64,000 nt of DNA, taken from NCBI GenBank assembly GCA_009809945.1, contig WTPW01000065.1, forward strand, positions 351,632 to 415,631, written 5' to 3'. The notes beneath the pieces were generated by a model. It made no database searches. It was not told the DNA's origin and saw nothing but the letters and a program-made list of their open reading frames with translations. Positions 48,959-58,617 of this stretch are shown here, in pieces. Both the position numbers and the translations under genes were made by a program. Numbering within the stretch: the first letter of the stretch is position 1; each line of letters opens with the position of its first letter. Source of the stretch: Gigaspora margarita (taxonomy: Eukaryota; Glomeromycota; Glomeromycetes; Diversisporales; Gigasporaceae).

Positions 48959-49213
48959 AAGGTTGTTAATTTACTATAATTTTAACTTTTTTAATAAATT
49001 TACCAATTTATTTGGTAAATTACAGGTAAATTTGCTTTTAGTTATTTTAAAAAGGTCTGTATAATATAAAATCATGTGATTTAGTAGGTAAAAAATTTTT
49101 AGCCAATCAAATTATATAGACAGACCCAACTTTAAATATATGAAAGTAAATTTACTTTATATTAGTAAATTATCTGTAATTTACTAATAGAAATTTACTA
49201 TTTGGCAACCTTA
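48959..49213. mobile_element. Probable MITE, third layer
   Basis: AAGGTTGTTAATTTACTA and TAGTAAATT...GGCAACCTT mirror each other around TTTACTAAT-like repeats. Target duplication not resolved. Confidence 0.55.
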
Positions 49214-49744
49214 ACCAGACTTAGACTCAACTATGTGTTCTGTCTGGATCTGATCTGAAGTCTGCAAACTAGTCTGAATATATTTTTGGTGCTGAACAAG
49301 TTTACTTAGTATATAAAGTTAGAATTATTTAGTTAAATTTTGTGAATCATAAGATTTTATAGAATTTTATTATTAAAATTTTATAAACTCTTATAATTCA
49401 CAAATTATTTTAATTAATTCTAACATTATGTACTAAGTAAACTTATTTAGCACCTAGAATGCATCAAATTAGCAGAATTGTTTTTATTTTACTTGAAATT
49501 TGGAGAAAAGATGCATACGTTTAGATTTTGATCAAAAATTCAAAATTATATATCTATTCTCCAAATTTTAAGTAAAATAAAAACAACTCTACCAATTTAA
49601 TATATTTTTAGGTACTAGATAAGTTTATTTCATGCATTAAGTTAGAATTAATTAGTAAAATCTTGTGAATCACAAGATTTATAAAATTTTATTAATAGAA
49701 TTTTTTGAAATCTTATAATTTACAATTTTTATTAATTAATTCTA

Positions 49745-49989
49745 GGGTGAATCTATTTGTAACTGTGGTTACAGTTCTGAGCCAATCAAATTGCTAGATT
49801 AGATATGACAAAAAAATTCAAAAATTACAAATTGCAATAACTTCAAATTGTGCCTATGAAACCAATATTTTTTCTAGCTAAAAATGCTTCTTGAGGTGTT
49901 TTATTATATAATAATCCTTTTTCTAACTCTAAATCTAACTCTAACACTAATAAGGTTACTGTCACCACTGGTGACAAGCACATTTTTTC
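49745..49989. mobile_element. hAT-like MITE in the satellite block
   Basis: Flanked by TTAATTCTA on both sides (49736-49744, 49990-49998), restoring the satellite phrase when removed. Weak ends GGGTGAATCTATTTGTAAC and the complement of GAAAAAATGTGCTTGTCAC. It has a telomere-like CTAACTCTAAATCTAACT tract. Confidence 0.7.
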
Positions 49990-50044
49990 TTAATTCTAAC
50001 TTTATGACCAAGTAATTTATTCAATACCTAAAAATACATCAAAT

Positions 50045-50325
50045 CGGGGTCGTCTAAAGCCAGGTGCATTCACATGATAAAAAGCTAATCAAATCATAAA
50101 ATTTGATCTTTACGGATCAGCCTGACAAGACAAAAACAAAGAAAAAAGTGAAAACCACTGAAAATACAAGAAACGAGTGTCTAAACCTGTCTAGAAGCAT
50201 TAATAAAAATGTTAGGAAGACAATTTTACTTATAAGACAAGCCTTAACTCTAACCCTAACTAACCCTTACCCTAATTTTAATAAATAATCAAAAACATAT
50301 AAACGCACCTGACTTTAGCCACCCC
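50045..50325. mobile_element. hAT-like MITE, GGGGTCGTCTAAAGCC family, copy 2
   Basis: Homologous to 14117-14410 along its whole length (shared GGATCAGCCT, CAATTTTAC and GGCTTTAGCC-like end). Flanked by CATCAAAT and CATCAAAA. The interior has CTAACCCTAACTAACCC. Confidence 0.87.
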
Positions 50326-51481
50326 CATCAAAACAGTAAAATTATTTTTATTTATTTGAAATTTGGAGAACAGATACATAATTTTGAATTTTAATCAAAA
50401 AAGTCAAGTTAAGCATCTTTTCTTCAAATTTTAAATAAAATAAAACCAATTTAATGTATTTTTAGAGTTTGAACAAATTTACTTAGTATATTAAGTTAGA
50501 ATTAATTAATAAAATTTTGTGAAACATAATATTTTATAGAATTTTATTAATAAAATTTAATACAATCTTATGATTCACATGATTACAAATTTTACTAAAT
50601 AATTCTAACTTAATGTATTAAGTAAACTTGTTTAGCACCTAATTTACTTAAAATTTTGAGAAAATATATTAAATTTGACTTTTTACCAAAATTATGCATA
50701 TGTTCTCTAAATTTCAAGCAAAATAAAAATAATTTTGCTAATCTGATGTATTTTAGGTGCTGAACAAGTTTATTTAGTGCATAAACTTTAGAATAAATTA
50801 ATAAAAATTTGTGAACTATAAGATTTTATAGAATTTTATTAATAAAATTCTATAAAATCTTATGATTCACAAAATTTTTTACTAATTAATTCTAACTTTA
50901 TTATTAAATAAACTTGTTTAATGCCAAAAAATACATATAAATATATTTGGACTCAGACTAGTCTGCAGACTTCAGACCAGACCTGGACCAAACTCAGGCT
51001 TAATAAAAAATCTAAATATAAAAGTCTAAGTCTAGTTTGAAAATCTGACCAGACTCAGACTTGACTAAAGTTGGTTTGTGTCTGGTCTATAAGAGCACTA
51101 ATATTTATAAAAAATATAAGTACAAATTATAAAGAAAAAGCTTGATTTAACAAACTAAAAAAATAACTTTATAAACTTGTAATCAATACACCAATAAATT
51201 ATATTATCCAAAATTTTTATGTGACTCAAGAACAACTAAATTGTTTCTATTTCAACTAACCAATAATTAAATATTTATAAACTTAATTATTTTAAATTCC
51301 TATATTAATAAAAAGAATTTTTTATTGCTTTATATATTTACATAGAGAACGTAATTTTCAAACTTAATCTTCTCAAAAAAAATTTAATAGAGATCATCTT
51401 ATATTTTGTAAATGTTCTCAAATTAAAAGTGATGTTCTCATGAGAACATGAGAACATAAGATTTCCAACACTGCCTCATCC

Positions 51482-51545
51482 AGCGGATCCCGCGCGGGAG
51501 TTTAAAAAAACCGCGATTACCCATCATTAATAATTATCGATTAAG
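51482..51545. mobile_element. Fragment of a CGCGGGA-type hAT-like element
   Basis: GCGGATCCCGCGCGGGAG and CCGCGATTACCCATCATTA match the right part of the element at 57685-57833. The left end is missing; the outer nest begins right beside it. Confidence 0.55.
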
Positions 51546-51703
51546 GATATACAAACTTTTTGTAAATTGTAGAATAATTTAAATGATAATTTAATCAGGT
51601 AATTAAATTATATATAGCCTTACCATGACTATCAAATTTTTTTGCCTTTTGTTTACAGAATCCTTATCATAACAAAAAGTAACTTTAAAAATCTAACATC
51701 AGC

Positions 51704-52369
51704 ATGAAATTTCAAAGCTTTTACCTTACCATCTTCATCTGTGTCTGCATAGCACTTGCTCCAACCATTGAAGGTAAAAAAAGTTTTATATTGAATATTT
51801 TCTTTATTCTTCTTTCTAATAATTCGATTTATTCATTTAATGTATAGCATATACTATCGATACCTATTTAGATATGAGTCTTACCTCTTGCAAAATTTGG
51901 TCATAGCTGATAATGGTCCCAATGAGTACCATGATTGTGATAACAAATTGGCAGAGATCAAGTACTTAACTTCCAAAATCAAACATACTATATTAACGCT
52001 AAAGTTAAAGATAGTAAAAAACCAAAAGTTCGAGGCCCTTTTAATAACAATGCGTGTTTTCATATATATGGTACTGCTAATAATTTGGGGTCCGATGAAA
52101 CAAATTGTTAAGCTATTATCCTATCAGTATATTGAAGAAATAAATTAGTAAAATAGAATTCTATTGATTTAATTCAGAATATATATAACTATATAGTAAA
52201 CCTGATTATCTTGATATTGCTTGTTTTTACAGCCAACTCCTGTAATAGCTATACCCGCATTTGTAACGATCCCGCTATAATTTGCGCGACCTCATCGCAC
52301 AAAACCATGAAAAGAATATTTAAACAAACAAAAATTAAATCAAAATTTAATAAAGACAAGCAATTGTAA
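51704..52369 (+). pseudogene. Broken small secreted-protein gene, three exons
   Basis: Exon 1 (51704-51773) encodes MKFQSFYLTIFICVCIALAP plus TIEG, a clear signal peptide. Intron 1 (51774-51847) runs GTAAAA to TAG in phase 1. Exon 2 (51848-52106) begins AYTIDTYLDMSLTSCKIW and meets a TAG at 51904; a different frame then reads like the real continuation (INAKVKDSKKPKVRGPFNNN, ACFHIYGTANNLGSDETN), so at least one frame change broke the gene. Intron 2 (52107-52232) runs GTTAAG to CAG, again phase 1. Exon 3 (52233-52369) reads NSCNSYTRICNDPAIICATS and ends in a Lys-rich tail. It is cysteine-rich and secreted in its intact form; family not recognised. The broken frame could be an assembly error rather than decay. 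Confidence 0.55.
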
Positions 52370-52570
52370 TATGCATTATTATCGGATTGTCATATTGTTA
52401 CTATTATATCAGATTCTGATCATACTTTATGAATTTTTTTCTTTTTTATTGGGCTTTAAAATAATGACGCTGTAAAATAGCTGAAAAAACTAAAAAGTTT
52501 TATATACAAATTACATAAAAAAAGAAAACCAAAACTCGATATTATTTATTTAATATGATCAATAATAATT

Positions 52571-52797
52571 GTCGCGGCTGAAGCTGGAAATGGCTGAAGC
52601 TGGAAATTAGAGGTCTCGATTTAAAACTATAAGCCCTGCTAAAATCCAACTATACTCTTTTATTATAAACCCTAACCCTAAATTCTAATCTAACTATAAA
52701 AAAAAATCGTACAAAATGCATTCCAAAATTTTTTGTAAATTTCATATTAAAATATTTAAAATTTCCAGCTTCAGCCATTTCCAGCTTCAGCCACGAC
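52571..52797. mobile_element. MITE, GCTGAaGCTGGAAAt family, copy 2
   Basis: Ends GTCGCGGCTGAAGCTGGAAA and its complement; the flanks CAATAATAATT and AATAATTATTG may extend the inverted repeat. It has the same central plan as 11821-12044: CCCTGCTAAAATCC, then a telomere-like CCCTAACCCTAAATTCTAA at the middle. Confidence 0.87.
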
Positions 52798-52799
52798 AA

Positions 52800-53330
52800 T
52801 AATTATTGACGAACGATAATAACGTTATTGCATGATGGCAAAAAAATCGACATAATAGACGTATTTAGATCAATGAATGAATCAAATATTTTCAAATGTT
52901 TTGAGCTGCTATCGCGGTCCCAAAACTTCTAAAAGATATTTGATTTACTGATCTATATTAGTATTACCGTACAGATATTTGTCTATCCACTATACGATAA
53001 CCTATAATTATTTATCATTACATTAAACTTTTTAATATAATAAATATAATAAGTAATAATAGGTAAAAAGATGTGGTATATCTAAGTAACATATAGCCAA
53101 ATTTAAATTGCAATATATTATTTGAATTAGGGATGCGAAACTTGGTAACTTATGCAGTTATGTCAAAGTGCCGTAATAATATATGTCGTAATATCCGACA
53201 TTTGTTACAACAAAGTTTCGATCATGACTCTAATATTAAACGTGATGTAAGATATGATAAACTTAGAGTATTCTCAAACAATTCCCTCAATATGTTATGA
53301 TAGTAATTTAAATGATAATTGTCGAAACAA
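52800..53330. other. No gene seen
   Basis: Less repetitive than most of the window; no supported open frame or RNA gene. Confidence 0.4.
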
Positions 53331-53484
53331 TGATTGCGATCGTTGCTTGAGCAGGCTATCCTTGCTTTATTGTTATCGTTATGTCTTCAGCAAATCCTAG
53401 AAAAAAAAAACGACAATCCGACAAACAAATATAACCTTTTCAGCAACATTTCAACCAATAATGTAATAATTTCTGTAACACCAA

Positions 53485-53685
53485 GTGTCACAACTTCACC
53501 ATTACGGACTTTGCAAATATTCATATGTTGTTACAACAACAATATTCGCAACTTTTTACGCCTTTGGCTTCGAACAAAACAATAATGAAGCATTTGAATA
53601 TGGTGCAAGACATCTATACTCAACAGTTACACAAGGTGTTTCAACTTTTTCAAATGGCTATAACGTTTTATCTAAGAAGTTTTAA
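53485..53685 (+). pseudogene. Possible C-terminal coding fragment
   Basis: An open frame ending at a TAA at 53683-53685 reads VVTTTIFATFYAFGFEQNN, then EAFEYGARHLYSTVTQG and STFSNGYNVLSKKF. The composition is protein-like, but no start codon or upstream exon in the same frame was found. Its last third is part of a perfect palindrome and is therefore copied on the minus strand at 53932-54018. Family unknown. Confidence 0.3.
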
Positions 53686-54018
53686 AAAATCTGACCGATA
53701 ACTTTATAGAGCTATAACAGCTCTACATATATCCAAATATCTTTTTAAAATCTCATCATTGTAAAAAGTTTTAGCGATTTAAAAATTGAAATTTTATATG
53801 TAAATTTATAAATTTACATATAAAATTTCAATTTTTAAATCGCTAAAACTTTTTACAATGATGAGATTTTAAAAAGATATTTGGATATATGTAGAGCTGT
53901 TATAGCTCTATAAAGTTATCGGTCAGATTTTTTAAAACTTCTTAGATAAAACGTTATAGCCATTTGAAAAAGTTGAAACACCTTGTGTAACTGTTGAGTA
54001 TAGATGTCTTGCACCATA
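53599..54018. repeat. Perfect 420-base palindrome
   Basis: Arms of 210 bases meet without spacer at TAAATTTA/TAAATTTA (53808/53809). Every position compared by eye matches. It is either a very recent inverted duplication or a hairpin/chimera artefact of amplification or assembly. It is followed by A-rich DNA to 54100. Confidence 0.93.
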
Positions 54019-54279
54019 CAAAAAATTTTTAGCAAAAAAAAAATAATAATAAAAAAATAAAAAACAATAAAAATAAAAGTAAAATAAAATAAAATAAAAA
54101 TTAAATGCTGCATTTAACATAAAAGTTAGAAGAAAATAAATATCGGCAAGTTTTGCTCTTTGGGTTTCCTGGGATTTGATTTGCAATCAGAGTTTCTAAT
54201 ATAAGAAGCAACGTAATAATTTTTTGACGACTACGATTTCGTTGAAAATTTATGACATAAAGCGAACAACATCTTTTTA

Positions 54280-54450
54280 TACTCTATCAATAAGCAGCTT
54301 TAGCCAATCAGCGTTAACTCCATGAAAAAAAAGACCTCCAGATTTTTTCAGCGAAACGGCAACTCAATTGATCAGTTTTTTTGCCACCCGACTATTTTCC
54401 GATCAATTGTTTAAGACGCTTGAAACCACTTTAAGAGTGTTCTCAAGCAC
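54280..54450 (-). repeat. Dispersed repeat shared with 31664-31810
   Basis: Read on the minus strand it shares GTG(T/C)T(T/C)(T/G)AAGCACC-like, AATCTGGAG and TTTTTTTCATGGAGTTAAC-like words with 31664-31810. Family unknown. Confidence 0.45.
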
Positions 54451-54671
54451 CTTAAACGAGGGTAAATTTAATAGTTTAACAAATCAATTGTATTGTTTAT
54501 TAAATTACAATTTTGGTGTCCTCTTTACCTAATTTGTTTATGCTGTGTAATCTTTTCTAATTATATTCATGCGGGGCATTCCTTTTTTCGTTATTTGTGC
54601 ATAAGATTGACGACCAAAATTTCCTCTTAATCTATAAATGAAAATCTTCTTCATCCGCCATTTTTATATCT

Positions 54672-55740
54672 ATAATGTAGCAAGAAACGCGTCGGCAAAT
54701 GTAGTGAGCTATGCGAAATATAATTAATTTTTGTGCATAAAATATCAGTATAAAATTTAGTATAGGTAGTTCTATAGCAGATTAGTGTAAGTTTTGTTTT
54801 TAGTTGTTACTACTTATTACGGTAGATTTATTCGTGTCAATTAAAATTTTTTTCTCATGTTTGCTAAAGAAATATTTTACTCAAGCGCATTCATCAAAAA
54901 TAAGGCATTAGAAGAATTTAAAACCCTTTATTTAAAGATTCATTATTTTTTTTAATTCTTATAATTTCACTATATCATCAGCAATAACTTTACTGTATTA
55001 GCTAACATTGAGTTAGATTGTATTGAAATTGTTATAATTTCTATTTAATTTGCTGTAAAAAAAGCTTTTATTACAGACATATGCGCTATTATGATGAGAC
55101 AATATGTGTTAAGTTAGTTTGTATTACTAATACCTTGCATACTGTATGTATTGAAATTAAGTCACAATTTCTATCATACCTTATTGTAAAAAATTTGGCA
55201 CAAAAATTACAAACCACTATGGTGATACACAATATGCGAGTAAAGTTGAGTTAGTTTGTTGGAACTATAGTCATAAATTCTATAATGATTTGTTGTGAAA
55301 ATTATGAAACTTGCTATCATGACGCACATTTTGTGTTGGAGTTACAGTTGTGAATTCTACTATACTATGATTTACTGTAAACAATTTTGCTGTAAAAAAT
55401 TTTTTTACAAACTTACTGACAATTGTGGTACACATTATGCAGTTAAGAATGAATTGGTTTTTGCATTGAAATTATTATCATATTTGCTGTAAAAAAATTT
55501 GTTGCAAAACTTGCTGACTATTGCGGTGACAGATGGCACATGGTTAAAGTTTAGTTGGAAATATTAGTCATAAATTTTATCAGAGATTACTGTAAAACAT
55601 TTGTTATGAAACTTACTAGCTATTGCAGTACACTCAGAATGCAGTTGAGTTAGTTGTATTGGAATAATTTCTATCAGAGTTTACTGTAAATTTTATTTGC
55701 TATTACGGCATGTAATTGAATCAGTTTGTATTAAAATTAG
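54672..55740 (+). repeat. Dispersed repeat copy B with degenerate tandem monomers
   Basis: 54672-55080 matches copy A at 2107-2860. From 55090 to about 55740 a monomer of roughly 110 bases repeats: TTACTGTAAAAAATTT, GTTACAAAACTTACTGAC, TATTGTGGTGACACA, GTATGCAGTTAAG and TTAGTTTGTATTGGAATTA. Monomer fragments also occur at 3040, 23280, 28150, 29810, 56520 and 57330. Confidence 0.75.
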
Positions 55741-55744
55741 GATG

Positions 55745-56880
55745 GTAAAAAATCATTTATTAACTTTTTTTTTTGTTTTTAAACCTTTTTTAAAACATCA
55801 ACATCTGATGCTAAAATTTTGCTAAAGCCTAAAATATTGCATCTAATTGGTTAATTTTAGTTATAAGCTGAGGAAATTTTTTAAAAAAGACAGTACTATG
55901 TAATTCTGAATTTATTAAATATACATAAAAAAAAATTTTAATCGTTTTAATTTTTTTATTAAAACTATTGCATTTTTAAATACATAATTTGCTTACAACA
56001 TTTCATTCTATATTAGTTTTATGTTTTTGGCATTGAAAGTCCAGGCATTACCACTATGTAACCCTTATTAAATCAGTTTTTTCAAATGAATTAAAGGAAT
56101 ACAATGCATCAATAATCTATTCTTCTCATATTAATATCATTATTATCGTCATCATCGAACCAGCCATCATCTTTAATTCTTCTGATTCTTAAATTTTGAT
56201 TTCTTCGCAATAATTGCATTGTTGATAAGGTGTTTTCGACAATGTTTATCAGGCTCAGTAACTTTTGTATAGTTTAACCAGATTTCTTTTTAAAGCAAAT
56301 CTTCCATGAACATAAGACATTGCTTTGATAATTATTTTTTTTAATAAGCACAATAAATATTATACAATTATAACTCGCGCAATCGGATCATAACTACGTC
56401 ATAATATGTTAACCCATTTTTAACAGATTTAATTAAACAAACATAATTTTTAAGATCACGTTTTAAAACATTTACCATTCCTAATTAAAATTGCGGTTGT
56501 GATTTTGTCATGATTCATATACAGCCTTTTGCAATGACAGTATATAGTTGTTAGTTTACATTAGTATTAACAGTCATGATTTGTATTGTTAAAAATTTTG
56601 TTCAAAACTTACTTGCTATTATAATGAATTAACAGTCGTGACTTCTATCATGATTTATGGTCTTGATACGTAAATATCGAGGCAGCCTTTATCTCGAATC
56701 ATCTGCTATCCATGAGTATGAGGTAATTTTGGCTTTTATTAATCGAGAATATAGTAAAGTAATAATACAGTACGGAAACGCAAATTAGAACAGACGTGCA
56801 GAAATTATGATTGTAAAAGAAAAAGTTACTTTTCCTATTAACCCCAACTAGAAACAGGACAAAACTAGCGCTTACTTTAA
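55745..56880. other. No gene seen
   Basis: AT-rich, with a monomer fragment at 56500-56660. No supported open frame. Confidence 0.45.
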
Positions 56881-57009
56881 CTCTAACAAATAAAAAGAGT
56901 TATATATAAAATTGAATTTTGCAAATTTAAATTAACCGTATGTATGATCGAATTTAGTATAATTTTCGTATGTTCATCTGAATCTGTACTGCCATAAAAT
57001 ACTACTTTA

Positions 57010-57084
57010 CTAAATGCCTTTAGCAATCCGAACAGTGATGAAATGTTTGTTATTAAGCCAAGAGAACTGGACAGTGTCACCTGT
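57010..57084 (-). pseudogene. Possible cupredoxin-like exon
   Basis: On the minus strand a CAG acceptor-like site precedes a frame reading GDTVQFSWLNNKHFITVRIA. GDTVxFxW followed by a His is characteristic of secreted fungal cupredoxins (plastocyanin-like copper proteins). The frame enters phase 1, as in the other secreted-protein genes here, and is followed by a GTAAAG donor-like site. Signal-peptide exon and the second copper-ligand region were not found. The evidence is short and could be chance. Confidence 0.25.
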
Positions 57085-57684
57085 CAGAACGAGTAGCAAA
57101 GGTTGGCATGTCAGGACTACAGCCTAGTTATTAAACGCATAATGAAACTAACACCAAAAAAAAAGGGTAAAAGTTGTGAAACCGCTGTGTAGGTCGTTTG
57201 GTAACAGAAAGGGAAATACCAGTATACGTTCTTCATAATTATGCACCATACTGAAAGTGAACAAAACTTTCTATTGCAGTATGTAGATGAATTAGTTGGT
57301 TTTGGAATCAACTGTCTTAATTCCTGCCATAATTTGCCATAAAAATTTGTTACAAAACTTGTTATTATTGTGATAACACGCAGTATTGGGTGCTCGGTGC
57401 ACGATGAAAAACAAAAATATGCATCATAAAAATTGATTATCAGAATTTTTGTGTAACAATAGCGAGTATATTGCGGTTTGTAATTGAAATCAACGTATAT
57501 ATGACTCGTAGAATCAAGCTTATCAATTTATTTAAAAACTTTTCCGATCACCCAATAAAAATGTCAGTTAAATGTTTTTAGAAAAAATAGATTCTACTAT
57601 ATGTAATGCAAAAAAGGACTTGTAGTCATAAGGAGTGTGAATTGATTCGTATTGAAGTTTTTGAGGAAAAAAAGCAAATACAAC

Positions 57685-57833
57685 TAGTGATGGGCAACGC
57701 GCGGGACCCACGCGTGATCCTGCGTGTGATACCACGCAGAATCAAAAAATATTATACTCAATCCCACGAATCCCGCGCGTGATCACACGTGGCCACATGG
57801 GATCTTTGAAAAAATCGTGATTTGTCATCACTA
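57685..57833. mobile_element. hAT-like MITE, CG-rich
   Basis: Ends TAGTGATGGGCAA and TTTGTCATCACTA; flanks AATACAAC and AATACAGT match at six of eight positions. The interior repeats CGCGCGGGA, CACGCGTGATC and complements, very CG-rich for this genome. Confidence 0.75.
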
Positions 57834-57839
57834 AATACA

Positions 57840-58405
57840 GTGCATTTAAGAAATGTGACCCATTTTTACATATAAAATGTTTCGATTAGTTAATGAAAGG
57901 AAATCATTTAAAAATCTGTCTTACTAAAATTTTATATGATACCACATAGTTTTTATTTTCATAGTGTATCAAACACCCCAAAACAGTATGGTGCTCTCTC
58001 TTATAAGAACCCAATTTATTTAACTTGTATTTTCTTGACCCAGCCCTTTCCACCCACACTGTAGTCTCCTATCTCTGCCATTTTCCTATTTAATAGACGG
58101 CCTGCTTCGAGCAGGTGGGAAATCATCAGCTGATGCTGTTTCTCACTCACTCTACTATTACAATATTACCGGGTGCAATCTCACTTGCTAATCTTCTGTA
58201 ATTATATCATCATTTCAATTCAAATTACTTAAAATTACTAATTACTTAAAATTACCAATTCAATATATTCTGCGGACTTAAAGTCCTTTGATTAAATTCA
58301 TTACTGGCACCTTTGGCTGTCAGGAATTATGCCAATCACATGATAAAGCACAGCTATGCTTTTCGAGAAACAAAAATAAGTTTACTAGAATTTTAATATC
58401 ATTAA
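57840..58405. other. No gene seen
   Basis: Mostly unique-looking DNA, including a small GCCTGCTTCGAGCAGGT hairpin near 58100. No supported gene. Confidence 0.45.
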
Positions 58406-58617
58406 ATTATTTTTTTTTTTTTTTTTTTTTTAAAAGAGAGGTCTATCCTCTAATTCTTTATTAAGATTAAGTAAGTTATACATATAAGAATTACATGTAA
58501 GAAAAAACTAATCTATTTGGAAAGTAGGGTAAGAGCTGTGGTTTACTCTCGACCTTATTCTTTACTAGAATGGTCGTAGACCTCTAGTTTTTGAGTAAAT
58601 TGTGTAAAGAAGTTGTA

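Larger units (their letters stand above)
49270..50940. repeat. Diverged palindromic satellite block
   Basis: It repeats GGTGCTGAACAAGTTTACTTA, the inverse TAAACTTGTTTAGCACC and centres such as TTTGATCAAAA(T/A) and TTTTATTAATAAAATT. Layout and several words match the 330-base satellite at 25102-26113, but the sequence is much diverged. It is interrupted by two hAT-like MITEs. Confidence 0.75.
48854..51100. mobile_element. hAT-like element, second layer
   Basis: Ends TAGTACTACTTGATCTGG and the complement of TAGTGCTCTTATAGACCAG, flanked by a perfect duplication ATATTTAT (48846-48853, 51101-51108). Subterminal regions repeat AGTCTGGTCTGGAC and CAGACTCAGACTT. It contains the satellite-like block and three smaller elements. 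Confidence 0.87.
48466..51473. mobile_element. hAT-like element, outer layer of a nest
   Basis: Ends TAGTGTTGAAAATCTG and the complement of CAGTGTTGGAAATCTTATG, flanked by a perfect 8-bp duplication CCTCATCC (48458-48465, 51474-51481). Subterminal repeats are ATGTTCTCATGAGAACAT-like at both ends. It contains 48854-51100 and a pyrimidine-rich tract at 48570-48740. Confidence 0.9.

Noticed and set aside
56883-57311. Two minus-strand frames of 64-65 codons as separate genes
   Set aside because: Neither has a protein-like start or family; the overlapping frame with GDTVQFSW is the only part with a recognisable motif.
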